From: Callipepla californica brunnescens
Taxonomy: Eukaryota; Chordata; Aves; Galliformes; Odontophoridae
Direction: 5' to 3'
Length of the DNA stretch: 64,000 nucleotides
Assembly (NCBI GenBank): GCA_023055505.1
Contig: JALIRH010000004.1
Coordinates: 17,417,368-17,481,367 of the forward strand
How positions within the stretch are numbered: position 1 is the stretch's first letter; every line of letters begins with the position of its first letter. Of the stretch, positions 25,901 to 55,134 are shown piece after piece. The notes beneath the pieces were generated by a model. That model saw nothing but the letters and a program-made list of their open reading frames with translations. It made no database searches and was not told the DNA's origin. The position numbers were made by a program, and so were the translations under genes.

Positions 25901-27870
25901 CTTTGTTTCATAAATGAAACTCTCCAGACCACGTTTAGTAAAGATGAAGAAGGTATACATCTGACCTTCCCTTCTCCTGAAGTTTGCCATGCCTAAATGT
26001 GGAGGCAGTGAGTTTACTAAACCCAGCAGTGCACAGTGAAAGGGGATCAGGCCCCACATACAGTGCCTGGGGAGTGTGCTTATTTTAGGCCCTTCTTGCC
26101 TTGGGCAGTTCCCTTTGCTCAGCTGTTGTGATGCTACCTTTCCCGCACAGTGCTGTCATGCTGCCCCAGTGTTTCTATTTTAACTTTCTCTGGGGCTAGA
26201 TCTTGTGACACAGCGATCTGGCATCTTTCCTACGTGTTGGAACGTGGCATCTTAGCAGCTGCAGCCACTGTGCCTCCTATATCAGAAGGTGCCCCTCCTA
26301 GTAGCTGGCAGAAGGGGGACACCCTTTGCCCACATTGGGATTGGGATGTATCAGAACAGGCTGCATCCCCACAGTGAAGCAGTGGTGTCTAACTGTGCCT
26401 ATCTGTCTCCTCTCCAGTCTGTTTTACAGAGCTTGAGCTCAGGACGTAGTTGCCAGCTTCCTGCTGCTCCCCTGTCATCTCATTTTCGGGTACGTAGCTA
26501 CTGGGGACTAATGTGCAGTTGCATGCCCTGGAAACCTGTAAGACTGCTTTACAGACTTCTGAGGGATGGTGGGGAGAGGGAGGACGGGAGCAGCTGGTGG
26601 CATGGGTGAAGTTGTTCTTCAGGCTTCAAAGTTCATGCATTTGAGCATCACACCTCATTTAACAACTTGTTTCTGTGACTGGTATTCATCACTTCAGCCT
26701 TCTGGAGCAGCATTAATGTACTTCCTACTGTCAGGAGGATGAGACTGCAAAAAGAGCCAGACTTTCCAGAAGAAATGGAAGAAATTCCTGCAGTCTTTAT
26801 TGGGGTACTTCATGATGCTGCTTATGGTATAGCAGACATACTGAAAAAGATTTTCAAGACGTTGGACATGTGGACTCTTGACGTGATTTTCTTCATCTCT
26901 GCTGTGTACTCTGTGGGCTGGCAGAATGACCAGATACCTCTCTGGGGTGTGAAGAAAGCTTTTTATAACTAGGAATGTGCAAGAGGAGAAGTGGCAGCAA
27001 AGGACATCTATGCTAGATTAACCCAAGCTTGCCTAGAATGGAGCAGGTTTCTATGTGAGTGTCAGTGCTTCAGTCTCCTTCCATTATTCTTTGCTCTTGC
27101 CTGAGAGATGCCAGAAGCTTTCCTCATGGTATCTGATGTGACACCCTGTCAGGAGCAGAATGGCTACCTCCGTGCCTGGATTTTGACCCTAGTGCAGTGG
27201 TGGGCTGTACCAGCACTACAGAGATTTCCAGGGAAGTGGCATGGCTGGGTAACTGGCATGCATGCTGCAGTGCCATGTGTCTGAATTTGCCTCAGCATTT
27301 TCAGTAGCTGTGCTTGAGCCCAGCTCAGCTGATGGCAGTTTGTAGGGCTCCTCCCCATTCAAAACATGCCTGCCTGCTGACTGCCCAGTATCATTATCTC
27401 CAGTTAGCTGTAATACTGACTCTCACACTGGGAAGCTGGAGCCATCTCTTCTGGTAGACTGCTTTCAAATAGTTCTAGCTACCTCAATTTCTGCAGCTTT
27501 TGCTACCCTTCTGTGAGCTTTGGTGAAGAGAAGAAATTCTACAGAGGTGACTGCTGCTGAGAAGTGTTGGATTCACTGCTATCTCTGGGATCTGTACAGC
27601 TGAGGTTTGGCAAGATAGTCCTCTCCAGTGTTCTTTACAGTCATGCTTTTGGGCAGCCAAGGAGGCCGTTCCTCTGCAGGGAGGGAGATGGCAGGCAGGT
27701 TCGGTCTTGGGCATTTCTGCCATATACAGCCACCTGCCGCTGGAGGTGCAGTGATGGCAGTGCTTGCCTGCAGGACACTGAGACTTCTCTAGCTAAGTCA
27801 TGGAGCACTTTGGCCTCTGCGGAGGTTCAGCCAATGCTATATTAAACATTTTTTTTCCTTCTCTCCTCAG
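16309..27870 (+). other. PACSIN3: PACSIN3 intron 1 (11.6 kb)
   Basis: A long first intron between the CpG-island exon and the ATG exon. Contents by eye: poly-A/ATA run near 19845-19882, several shorter A or T runs (17643, 18144, 22209, 24934, 24968, 25870), and many 60-135 codon open frames without protein-family character. No RNA gene or clear repeat family recognised. Alternative first exons may exist but cannot be shown from sequence. Confidence 0.6.
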
Positions 27871-27917
27871 CTTAACTAAAATCTGCAAAAATTCTCTGCT
27901 GCAAGAAAACGGGTGTG

Positions 27918-35564
<7,647 letters not shown>

Positions 35565-35775
35565 TTGCACCTGCCCTGCCAGTGTCTCACATTCATACCA
35601 GCATCTCCTGCAGAGGTCACTGGGTCACTGCTGGCTCCAGTCCACCTCTGCAAATATATCCAGCAACTTCTGGACTCTGAGGGCCTGTATTCCATGTAAC
35701 TAATGCTTCCTTTTAAATGCCTAGACCTGTAGGGATTTTCTAATAAATAAACAAGGATGAATAAGACTACAAAGA
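35565..35775 (+). terminator. PACSIN3: PACSIN3 3' UTR with polyadenylation signals
   Basis: Two overlapping AATAAA hexamers at 35742-35747 and 35746-35751 follow the TGA by about 180 bases. Cleavage is expected about 15-25 bases further on. A short 3' UTR is inferred; longer forms are possible. Confidence 0.7.
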
Positions 35776-36099
35776 CTGTGAGCACTATAGGAATATAAAG
35801 TACAGAAGGGAACAGCTCCTCAGTGAAGGGAGACGCATGACACATGCAACTCTTCAAAATGGATGAAAGAGCTTTCTAGTTTCCATGCACATAAATCCAT
35901 AGGGTGGTAGGAGCTGCCCTGCCCCCAAGCTTCCTGTTCAAGGATCTCTGCATGAGCAGGACTATAGAGAACTTCTACTATTCCTTCCTCTTTCTTGCTC
36001 AGTTAGTTGAACTGACGCAGTCTATGTATTCTCAGATCTTTCTGAAATCCTCAGTGTCCTTCACCTGCAGGCTTTTTGACTCCTGTGGTAAGGCAGCTG

Positions 36100-36354
36100 G
36101 CGTAAGTGATAAAGCTTCAAAAGCCTTTCTGGGGAAGATTCAGGTTGGACAGTAGGAATAACCTCTCTGAAAGAGGGGTAAGGTGCTGGAACAAGCTGCT
36201 CAGGGAGGTGGCGGAGTCCATCACTAGAGGCATTCAAGAAACATTTAGGTGTTGTACTGAGGTGCATGGTTTAGTGGAAAATATTGGTGACAGGTGTACA
36301 GTTGGACTGGATGACCTTGGAGGTCTTTTCTTATCTTGGTGATTTTATGATTTT
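36100..36354 (+). repeat. CR1 LINE 3' fragment, plus orientation
   Basis: Contains GATTCAGGTTGGACAGTAGG, GGTGCTGGAACAAGCTGCTC, GGAGGTGGCGGAGTCCATCA, then TTGGACTGGATGACCTTGGA and a terminal GGTGATTTTATGATTTTA tail. That is the usual order of a CR1 3' end. Moderately diverged, 5'-truncated. Confidence 0.88.
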
Positions 36355-39300
36355 AAGTGTGGATTTCCCCTCCTACAGTTTATTGGGATAACACCAAGAA
36401 TGAATGGTAATACAGCCTAAGGACAGGAGAAAGGCTTCTGTCTTGCATGATCTGGCTGTTCATGCTAACAAAGGTGTGGATTAAGTGTCTGATAGCAGAT
36501 GGGATTGCTTTTTTCTGGCCTGTATCAGGCATACTTGTGTCCAATTAAGAGGTCTTCCCTTGCTGAATGGCAATCAGACCTTTCCCATTGTCCTGCCTTT
36601 CTGCCCTTGGAAGCCTCTCAAGGCTGCTGAAACTGATCTTTAGTCCTGATCTTAGTGCTTTTCATATTCAAACAAGGATTTGCCTGAACATGAGTCATGG
36701 GCATATTCAATACACAGTATTCCCAGGACTAAGAGAAAACACAAAAGGAGAAGGAAATATTTATGGCATGAAACTCAATAGGCTAAAAATGGCTACTTAT
36801 TGCACCTGATAGAAGTTATTGCTGAGATGCAGTGTGAACTTACAGTAGCCTTCTGCAGCATATCTCTTGTTCTGAGTTGGCACATGAGGAGAACTTCAGT
36901 TAGACTCAAAAACCTCAGTCAAGCTTCTGCCAACCACACAGGGACTAACAGCTGCAGAGCTGTTCGGTGATGATGCAGTCTGAAGTTCTAAGTGAAAATC
37001 TGGGAATAAATAACTGGAGAATGTTAGCAGCTAGCGAACCAAAATGGGTATTTAGCAATTGTGGACTGAAAAGGAGGTGGGGATGGACAGATTTTAATGC
37101 TGTTGGTGAAATTATGGAGCATCACAAAAATCTCAGTGCCTGACAGAGACCATAAATTAGTCTTTTATAGCATACTGGATGCACTGAAATAGTGTGCTGT
37201 AGCTGAAGATCTGAGATGGATTCTGTCTAGGTCTCTTGTGAGACCACAAAAATGCAGTTGCTGTTGGAAAGGTTGTTGTTCAAGGCATCCCTAGCACTGT
37301 ACCTTCACAAGGAAGGAGAAAAGGATGAAAATCAAAAGGACATGGCTAAATAGGCGGTTGGCTCTGAACTGGTAATATCACTTTTCAAGAAAAGTAGTTG
37401 GAGAACCAAGCAACAGCCACTAAACGAACTTGTATTTAGCTGTGACTTTACCTATGATTCTAGGCCCAATTTTAGGAGAAATCACTAAGCTTATGCAATC
37501 TAAGGATGTCAGTGAATAAGTATTTGCATTTAAAGATCTAGTCTCTTTTAGTATCATATTCCATGTAAAGTATCAGCTGCATTGCACAGTAATAGTATGA
37601 GTTCCACTGGTTGATCCCCAACTGAGTAACTTGTTGCTGTTTTGGTCTAACACATATGAATGTGAAGACAGCATGTCTGCCAGGCCTGCGAGATAAGAAA
37701 CAAAAACAGTCAAGAATGAAACTATCTGACCCGTGCTATGATAAATAGAGAAATTGACCTTGTTAGTCTAGATGCTTTCAAACACTCTTTCAAACACTAA
37801 TAGTAGCCTTTCAGGTAAGGTCAAAACAAAAATCTGAAGGGAGTTACAGAGGGGGAGGTGGAAGCTTGACTTCAATTCTAAGTTTGAGTTATAATTAGGG
37901 GTGGCAGTAGGTGGGTCCAGAACCGGTGGTGAGGACAGAAATGGCCAGCAGGCAGGACCCCTGGTTACAGTATAAACAACCTGAAATTCCACAGGACAAA
38001 GTCTGAACAGATTTATTTGTCCTAGGAAAACATGACCACTTGATCATAATGGTCTGCTTGAAGGTAGCCAGAAATAGTGACACATCATAGATTATATGAA
38101 TGTGTCTCCTAAAGAATGTTTGCACATCAGAAATTCCTGCCAAGAGCTGAATTAATGGACAGGGGAAAACATATCAGAAATGAGGAATTGCTCAGCTGCA
38201 CTGGACTTCATAAATTTTTGGTATGGCTCTTAGTCCTGGGTACCCAAACACAAATGGAATAGTAAAAGAGAGCCTGTGTCAAGAACTTCCATAAGAGAAG
38301 AAGAAAACACAACAACAAAAAAGGAAAAATAAATTAAAAAACCCCATAATAGCCTTGTATTAAGGTATCAGCTCTGCCTGGAGACTTAGTTTTCTAGAGG
38401 AGCAAATACAGGTTTTGTTGTTTGTTTGCTTTTAAGTGTAAAGACTTTAGTTGAAACTTGTTATCCATGCTTTTGAGTGAACAGAGAGATGCACGTGTAA
38501 ACTAATTGTGGTGCCTGAATTCCACAAGGCCAGCAAAGCCTATTCTTCCCCTATACTGTCTGTGGAAAAAAAACTACACGTCTTTGTCTAATAGGCAACA
38601 CAGTGACAACATCAGCTAGTCACTTTTTTTTTTTTTTAATGAAGCCCTTCCTTGTGAAAAGCTTGCACAGCTGGGCTTGGCAGATAATTCAGTTCTGACA
38701 TCTTCCTGGGCAAGGACTTCTAAAGTATGGTGCAAAGCTTGGATTTTCTGTTGATGAGTTTTTCGAGGAAGAAGTTAAAGATTTTCTGTGGCAGATCACA
38801 CCCATTTCCCCAAAGCAGAAGCTGAGCTTGCTCGGCATATTAATAACATTTCTGTCCTGTAGGCAGAATCTGCCTCTGAGCCTGTGGTGTGTACAGGCCA
38901 GCTGTGCTGTGTGATGGCAGCTGAGCTGTGGTTAGCCTCTAACCTTTGGTGACGCTCCCACAGCCCTGTGTGGAGCTTGGGGACATTTGTTGTTCAGTTT
39001 ACTTTCCATCCCATTTCTCTGTTTTACATCCTTGTGGCTGGTTTGCCACACTGAGGCAGGTACAAGTAGGTGTCAGTTCTGCACAGGGATCCCTAAGCTG
39101 TTAAAAATCATTCTGAATTCTCTTTGCTCCTGTTCTGTTTGCAGATCTAGACTAAGGCTGCAGCTGTTGGGTGCTCAGCTCTATTTCAGGCACGTTCAAC
39201 TTAGGGTTGCATTTCCAGAACTGCTAGTGTTTTGTTCATGGGCAAGAGGCTGTGGAATTCCCCTCTGTTTTTGAGGAAAGTAGTGCCTGGTGTTAAAAGG

Positions 39301-41253
39301 GGCCTGAACACTGCTTCTTGCACAAGTAATTGCTTTTGGGGAACTGCACAGAGACTGGCAGGGATGCTCCATGTTGGTCATGGGGCTGAAACTGAGGTAG
39401 TGCCAGTGCCATCACAACTCCAGCTTCATCTATGGAAAAATGGTTGGAAAATACACACTATATGCTGCCAGGAGCTATTGTGCACAACAGGCAAGAATAG
39501 GAAGGGTGGATGACATGAGGCAAAGTGCTGTCAGCAGGCCCTTGCTCTAAAATAAAAGAATGGAGGAAAAAAAACCTGTGACCAAGTGGTGTACTGCCAT
39601 CCAGTTTCAGACTACGAAGGGCTGGAAAGCTTGCGGGCTGCAAGGGCATGACACTGTTTATTAACCCACCAAAGAGCAAACGGGATGAATGTGAGAGGAC
39701 GGTTCTGGACAAGATGAAGAAGGAAAGGGAGGGGGTGGGAGCAATGGAGTAGCTGGAAAAGAGTGACTGTTTCTCTGTTGGGACATTGTGACTGCAGTTG
39801 AATTTTAAAAGAAATTTCAGACCCAGCCACTTTCTCAGTTGCTTTTAGCACATCCGTTTTACTGTCTGGGTCATCCTGCCTATCTGACTGGTAATCCTAC
39901 TTGCAGAGGTTCATGGTTTGTTGTCAGTCTCTCAGCTTAAAGTAATTACAGCTGCAGCTTGAGGCTTCCTTTCTCCAGAAGCATTGTAGTGGTCAGCACC
40001 TTTCCCCTGTTAAATGCAGAGGCCCATAATCTCTCAGTGCTTTCGCTGGGTCCAGCTATTTATAGATCCCATGATCTCTTCCTCTCTGTGCTTCCCTTCT
40101 AGCATATCAGCTAGAAATCTTCTTTCAAGTCCTGTATTCTTCCCCTTTGACTTCACAAACTCTTTCCTTCCTGAGTCTATTGTTCCTGCTTTCAGCAGGA
40201 GGCTGACACCAAAACAATCCGTGTCCCCAGCTGTGAGCACACTAGCCCTTTCTCTCAAATTCTCCTCAGGGCTTCCCCACAGGTGTCACAGGGTTCCTAA
40301 GCAGTGCCACATCCACCATTCTTTGTATGTTTGTGTCACACGGTGACCCTGCATCCTCTTCACACACTGTGGCAACCCACTGAGCTGAAGCACTACTACC
40401 TACTCCCTACCCAGATTGCATTTCACAGGGGTGCTTATGTGCTCTGATAGTTGTTTTCAAAAGAGCATCCTAGTAAAACAACAGTTTTCTCGTTTTTCCT
40501 TGCTTACATTGTCTTTTCATTAGCACTGCCTGCACTGAGTCCCTGTCTTCCCCTTTAGGCATGCTGCAGGCCACTAGTCCCTGTACTAAAGGGATTCGGT
40601 TTAGGAAACTGGTGAGTGAGGTAATTTACAAAGAACAGAGTTTACTTGTTTGCTGGAAAAGGTCAGCCGGGCTCTCCTGCAAATTAGTGCTTGTGCTGTG
40701 TAGGCTACCTCAGAAGGAGTTAGTGGGCAGTTGGAGAAATCGCAGAACAGATCCTCTGTTGTGAAAAAGGAGGTGCTTCCCTCACATAAGTACCACCATC
40801 TTCCCCCTTCTCCACTTCTCCTTTTTCCCCCACACACAAGTCACTTGATTTTTTTTTTATTTATCTAGTTCTAGCATTAAAGTTCTTCAGTAAAGAATCT
40901 CAAAACCAGAAAAAGCACTAATTCTATAAACTCCCACGTGGCCTGTTCCAGGATTGCAGGCTGACAGTTAAGCTAGTCTTGACTACCCAAGACCAACATA
41001 AACTACAATTCTCAAAGGCAGTACCTTTTTTGTTCAAGGAGCTGGACTTCTTGTAACTTCAGGGTCTGCAAAACCAACTCCTTTGATGGCTGCTCAGCCT
41101 CTTGAGTTTCAGCTGCTGCAGATGTTGAATGCTGGCAAATAGTTCAAGGATACAAGTAATTACCTCATGCCCCACAGGCAGGCAAAGCCAAGCTGGCCTT
41201 GAAATGTTATGTCTCTGCTGTTCTCTTGCTGAACAGCTGAGAAACACTGGTCC

Positions 41254-41905
41254 CTAGATCTGACCTCCCTCTGCCTGAGAACAGCTTGGGGAACCCTCTC
41301 CTCCCCCAGAGCACCCAGGAGATAAACTCAGTCCTAGTAGCTGAACTTGCTGCTCACCTGAAAGGTTCCAGATCCTGAAGAATGCTGTGGATGAAGATGG
41401 GAAGTAGTGAGGATCAAAGAAGTACATGAACTCCACTGCGAGTGGCTGGATGCAGGAACACAGGCTCCATCAAGATGACATCAACCATCACTCACAGTGG
41501 CAGTGCCTTTGTTGGGGCAGTGTCATCTGACAACATGGAGATGCTGACACCTGGGCGTAGCTGTTGTATTGCCTGAGGATAAAGCCACGCAGCAGCTCAA
41601 CCTCACGCGCTGCTATGGAAGGTAGCAAGGAAGATGTAGCTGAGGAGCACTGTCTAGCATCCATGGAGTCCTGCTGCCACATGCAGGAAGACTTCTCCAA
41701 TCACTGACACACTGTTTGTACTGTACACCTCAGCTCCAAAGCCAGTCATTGCACACCACAGGTTGTAGTGGATCTGCTTCTCCGGTGTCAGCGTTCCAAA
41801 GAGCATCACACAGTACTGGAACTCTGTCCCCAACATGCAAACTGCCTGCCAAGGTACTGAAGGCTCAGGGCTGGTATTGGAGCTGGACAGACACCTGCAA
41901 CAGAG
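41254..41905 (-). other. Unassigned minus-strand segment with split open frames; possible gene relic
   Basis: On the minus strand an acceptor-like tract ctctgttgcag ends near 41896 and is followed by an open frame of about 80 codons to a TAG at 41654. It contains PSVPWQAVCMLGTEFQYC and HYNLWCAMTGFGAEVYS. Further on, other frames open with AAREVELLRGFILRQYNSY and VEFMYFFDPHYFPSSS, the last ending at a donor-like CTTTCAG|GTGAGC near 41360. Residue composition looks more protein-like than the neighbouring frames, but the frame breaks twice and I recognise no family. It could be a decayed exon or retrocopy, or chance. Function is not assigned. Confidence 0.2.
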
Positions 41906-44131
41906 AACACAGGAAGCTGAAGGAGGAAGAGCTCATGAAACCATGACCTACAAAGAACAATGAGGAAGCAGCTACAAACCCTGCAGACCACCTGCTCCTA
42001 TGTAATCTGAGGGGAAACAGATTTGGAAAATACTCTCCTTTTCTTGGCAGGCTGCCTGTTTTTTTTTTTTTCCATCAGAGAATCTGATGGATTCCCATCC
42101 CTCTCGGGTTCAGAGAGTATGTTCCTCTCTTCATCCTCCTGAGAGTTGTTTTTTTTTTTTTTCTTTGGCCTTTGCTCTGTGCAAGGCTTGTGCTTGGCCT
42201 AAGGAAAGTATAACCCCTGTTGTCCCAGTTGTGCCTCTTCTTGGTTAAGAGAATGCCTACCAAGGGAATGTCACCCAGATGCAACCTGCTGCATGTTCTC
42301 TCTGGTTCCCATCCTTTCTGATTCAGGCTCCTCACTGAACCTGATCATATTTACAAGATGAAACGGTACGTGACACAAGGCACACCAGTCCCTGCACTTT
42401 TCTGTCACTCTCCGCTACTCATTCTTAGTTTCCCCATTTCCAGGAACTCAGTAATAGCATTGGACACAGCAAACCTTGTTCTATTTATTAACCACCTCAC
42501 AAGGCTGAACACATGTCATATCAATCTATGACTAACGGCTAAGAAGTTGAATGACCGCCTTCTGAGAGACAGATGTAACATCTGTGCCCTGCCTTGCTTT
42601 GGGGTCTGTTTGAGGGTCTTCTTGCAGCTTTCTCCCCTTTCCATTCCTATGGAAGACCCAACACATTTTCCCAATAAGCCAGCAAACCTTTTTTGTAACG
42701 CATTCTTCTCTCTCATCCCATACCCTCCCCAGCCTCTGGGCTCAGGCAGTCATCCAGAAGTGCCCTCTCATGGCTGCTACGAGCCTGCAGCCATAGAACA
42801 GCATGGCCAAGTGCTACAGATCTGTCATGCTTTAGCAGACAGAGATTACATGACTGCAATGAGGCAGAAGGTCTGCACCTCTGCTAGGAGACTGTGCTGC
42901 TACCATTTCCATTGTTAACACGTCTCGTTAGCCAGGACAGGAATGATGTCTGCTGGTGAATCAACCTTGCTGGTGCCAACTGCTGCTGTGTTTTTGGGGA
43001 CCTAAGGGTGTGCACTGCTACAGGATGGCTCCTGTACGGGAGAAAACTGTGGGTCACTCTGAGGACAGTTAAGTTGGTGATTAATAAATATGCAAACAAA
43101 CATGGCACAGTGCATCCTTGGGTGAGCGGGTAAAGCCTTTGGCTGCCAAAACAGACAGCCAAGGCAAGGGCATCTGTATCAGCTTTCCTCACTCTCTCCT
43201 GAGCCACTATCCTGCCCTTGCCTTTGCCCTGCTGCAGTTCAGCCACCAGACAGAGGAGTGCGGAGGGACACCAGGGACTGCTGCAGAAAGCAGTGCTTTT
43301 GTTGTGCCCTCCAGGCTTCCTCCAGCACTGCTGAAGGCTCGCCCTACCTCCAGCTGGCCTTGGGCCTTTACTCCATCTCTAACTTTGTTCATGGCAAGAC
43401 TGGCCAGTCCACCCACCTTGCTCCCACATGGTGTGGTGAGCATGACTTTAAGCCACAGGGCACACAGTGATTGTCACCTGCTGAGCAGCCTGCTCCCAGC
43501 AAGGACACCTGTAATAGCATGTCTCCAAACTGACCACTACACCAAGGTATGAAACATGCTCCCCTGACAGTGCTCACCCTACCAAACCTTCCTGGCCCTT
43601 CCTTTACTTTAGCAGTTGCAGGGAGCAGAGTGATCAGCTCAGCAAAGCAAGCACAACTGGTGTTAGGGCAGGGTTAGGGTTGTGGCTCAGACCGTGGTCC
43701 CCTACATGGCAGAGTAGTGCAAGGGACAGCATGTGCAGCAGGACCCCTTCTGGCTGCAGCACACCCCCAGACCAGATCAAACCATTACTGTTCTCCTCAA
43801 TGCCTCTTGAGTTACTGTCTATTGTGCTCCATAATTTGAATGTTCCTTCTACCCTTGCTGGCTTCTCTCCAAACCACATTTGTTTGATTTGCAGTAAAAC
43901 TGCCTAAGTTGTAAACCTTAACAAAACATTCACTCTACACATACCATAATAGCTCCTTATCTTAAATCTTGCTACAAGCATTGTATGGAGGCAGCGTGTC
44001 ATGTGACTGCCTGCCTTTGTACAATACTTCTTCCTACAGAGGCAGCTACTAATTACATTCTGTCTGGCACACTGGCAGATTGGTCCCACTATCTGTAAAC
44101 TGGTTGTTTAAAAAAATAATAATAATAAAAA

Positions 44132-44148
44132 ATATATATATATATATA
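44132..44148. repeat. AT dinucleotide microsatellite
   Basis: Perfect short AT run, preceded by an AAT-rich tract (44111-44131). Confidence 0.85.
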
Positions 44149-46429
44149 ATAGGCTTGTTTTAAGGGTTGCTCCTCTCTCCATGCATCACTAGGTTCCTGA
44201 TACTCTACCACTCACACTGTGACCCATGGGACACTGCCTCTCCCAGTCCTTTTTCAGGTAGCTTACTGAATCTGCTGCATATCCCCCCTCCTCATTCACC
44301 AAAAGCATGAAAGGCCAATGGGTCCAAGTGGGAGGGCAGGATGCATGCCCTCCCCTCTTCTTCAGTTATTCTGATTCACACACTGCTGGGCAGTAGAAGA
44401 CAACAAGGTCCCCTCTCCCCACTGCCAGCCTGCTTCCACATGGGTCCCCAGAGGGGCACCTTCTGCCCTCCTTGGCTCAGATCAGCAAGCACAAGGTAGG
44501 TTTTACACCCACTGTGGCACACTTCACTCCTGAGCTTCTCCAGCTCTCATCTGACAACTCCCCTGCTTCTCATGCAGGGCCCTGGGTTTCCTCTCTGTAT
44601 ATATATAGTAAGCTCACACTGACAGGCAACAAGACTTCTGTGCTGAAAAAAGTGTCCCCAGTGGTATGGCACACTCCAAGAACGTGTCCGATTACCCTCC
44701 TCTGCTCTATTGGATGTCACTTACTGACACCAGTAACATCACCGTCTCTCATTAGGAGGCTACAACTGGCTCAGGGTCACAGCAGTCAGGAGGAAAGTTG
44801 TGAATTTCACATGTGATGGAGATAGACATGAAAGCTGAGGGCCAAAGAACAGGCTGCCAGCTAGCTGTTCAGAAATTCAACAGCAAAGCACATGAGATGC
44901 AAGAGAAACAGACGCAGGAAATAGCCAGAACTGTGCAGTGACAGCACACGCTCACAGGGAACAGTCAGCAGCAGGAGGTCTTTCCTGTACCGACCGTGGC
45001 AACAAAAAGAAGCTCAGAGCAGCAGCATGCTCTTCCTGCTGCTTTTATATAAAACTGATGGACAGGATCATCAGCCTTGCCAGGACTTGGAGCAACCAGC
45101 ATGGGCTGAAAGGCTTGCAAGGGACCAGGCTGAGACAAAGCAGCTTCAGTAAGCCTGCTATAGCAAGCCTTCCTGGGACACAGCACAGTGCACATGAACC
45201 ACGTGCCCCTTCACAAAGCAGAGGAGTCTGCACTGTCCCCGCATGCCTCCTAGCACAGACAAGCAGATACAATGTGTGATACTGACCTACAGACCTCAAA
45301 GGCTGCCTTAGCTCCTCCTGAGTACAGACTGTTCCTCTCTCCTAAGCCCCAAACAGTGGTAACAGCACTGTAAACAGACTCTGTCCCTCCTAATTCCTGC
45401 ACAGCACCTTCCTAAGGCAGCCAAACATAGAACTCACCAGAATAAAGCCAGCACAGGAGGGTAGCAGCATCACAATGCAGCACAACAGATGGGGACAAGG
45501 TGGAGCAAGCAACTCAGCCCTGGCAATACCTGCTGTGCCTGACATGCTCAGGTGTTGTGGGGATGAATCAGTGCTGATGAAGGCACAGCCCTACAGGAGC
45601 TGCCCTCAGCTCTCTTCTTCCTAGGGTACAGCCAGCCCTTGTAGCACTCAATGCTGGCCCACCTGGTATGACTGTTGGAACAGCTACACCACGAATGAGA
45701 TCAGGGAACTCAGCTGGTTTAAAAACAACTGCGACAAAAAGCTATCAGTTACTTCTACCTGAACTGATTCCCCAGTACTGCTTGTGTAACCCCAGAAATT
45801 GGCATAAAGAAGCAACTAAGGTAGCAGGCTAAGAACAATGCATCATAAGGTAGGGCTGCAGCCAAGGACATGCCCTGCCAGGCTGCCTCTGGCTTTGCTG
45901 CCGGCCTCAGTACCTCATCTTGGGGCAGCTTGAGTCAGGTGAGCCTGCAGAAGGCTCTTGTCTTCATGCAGAGCAGCCTGTCCCTGTGTCAGGTCTCGGG
46001 TGACCATGCAGCTAGGCCTCGCTGAGTCTCAGACAACATGACTCAACTCACCTGCTAAGCCTTGCTCTGCAGGAGCTTTTGCTCAATGTCTCAACTATTC
46101 CTGATTGTATCTTTACATCCCAAAGGCCTTACTAAGAGCATGGATCTGAAGCTCCCACGGCAATTAATTCTACCATCTGTCTCGTGTATCAGTGGAAAAA
46201 TGAGAAATAAGTGACATGAAAGCCTTTAAACTGAAAGCTGCTTTGTCTGGATACTTCCACATTTACTGCTAGCAACACACAGGTGTGACCAAACAATCTC
46301 CTTTTGGAAGGAAGGAAGGAAAGCAAGCGTGGTGTGCTGCACCTCAAGTCCTTCTGAGCCTCTCCTTGCTCTGCAGCCACTTATTTTCCATTGTTACAGT
46401 GTGAAAGGGGCTCCGTGCCACTGATTTCT

Positions 46430-55134
<8,705 letters not shown>

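Larger units (their letters stand above)
36355..46420. other. Large PACSIN3-ARFGAP2 intergenic region
   Basis: About 10 kb with no gene I can support. Contents: T-rich runs (38622-38638, 42059-42073, 42149-42163), an AT microsatellite near 44132, a consensus MEF2-type site CTATTTATAG at 40056-40065, a GGAA run at 46308-46322, and the unassigned minus-strand segment at 41254-41905. Open frames of up to 144 codons on the plus strand (43118-43552) look non-biological in composition and lack splice or family support. Confidence 0.6.

Noticed and set aside
26739..26972. 77-codon open frame in PACSIN3 intron 1
   Set aside because: No splice sites, promoter or homology recognisable; length is within chance expectation.
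43118..43552. 144-codon plus-strand open frame in the intergenic gap
   Set aside because: No recognisable domain, Ser/Leu/Pro-rich chance-like composition, no clear promoter or splice context.
43668..43686. Telomere-like GGGTTAGGGTT
   Set aside because: Only about one and a half repeat units; no array.
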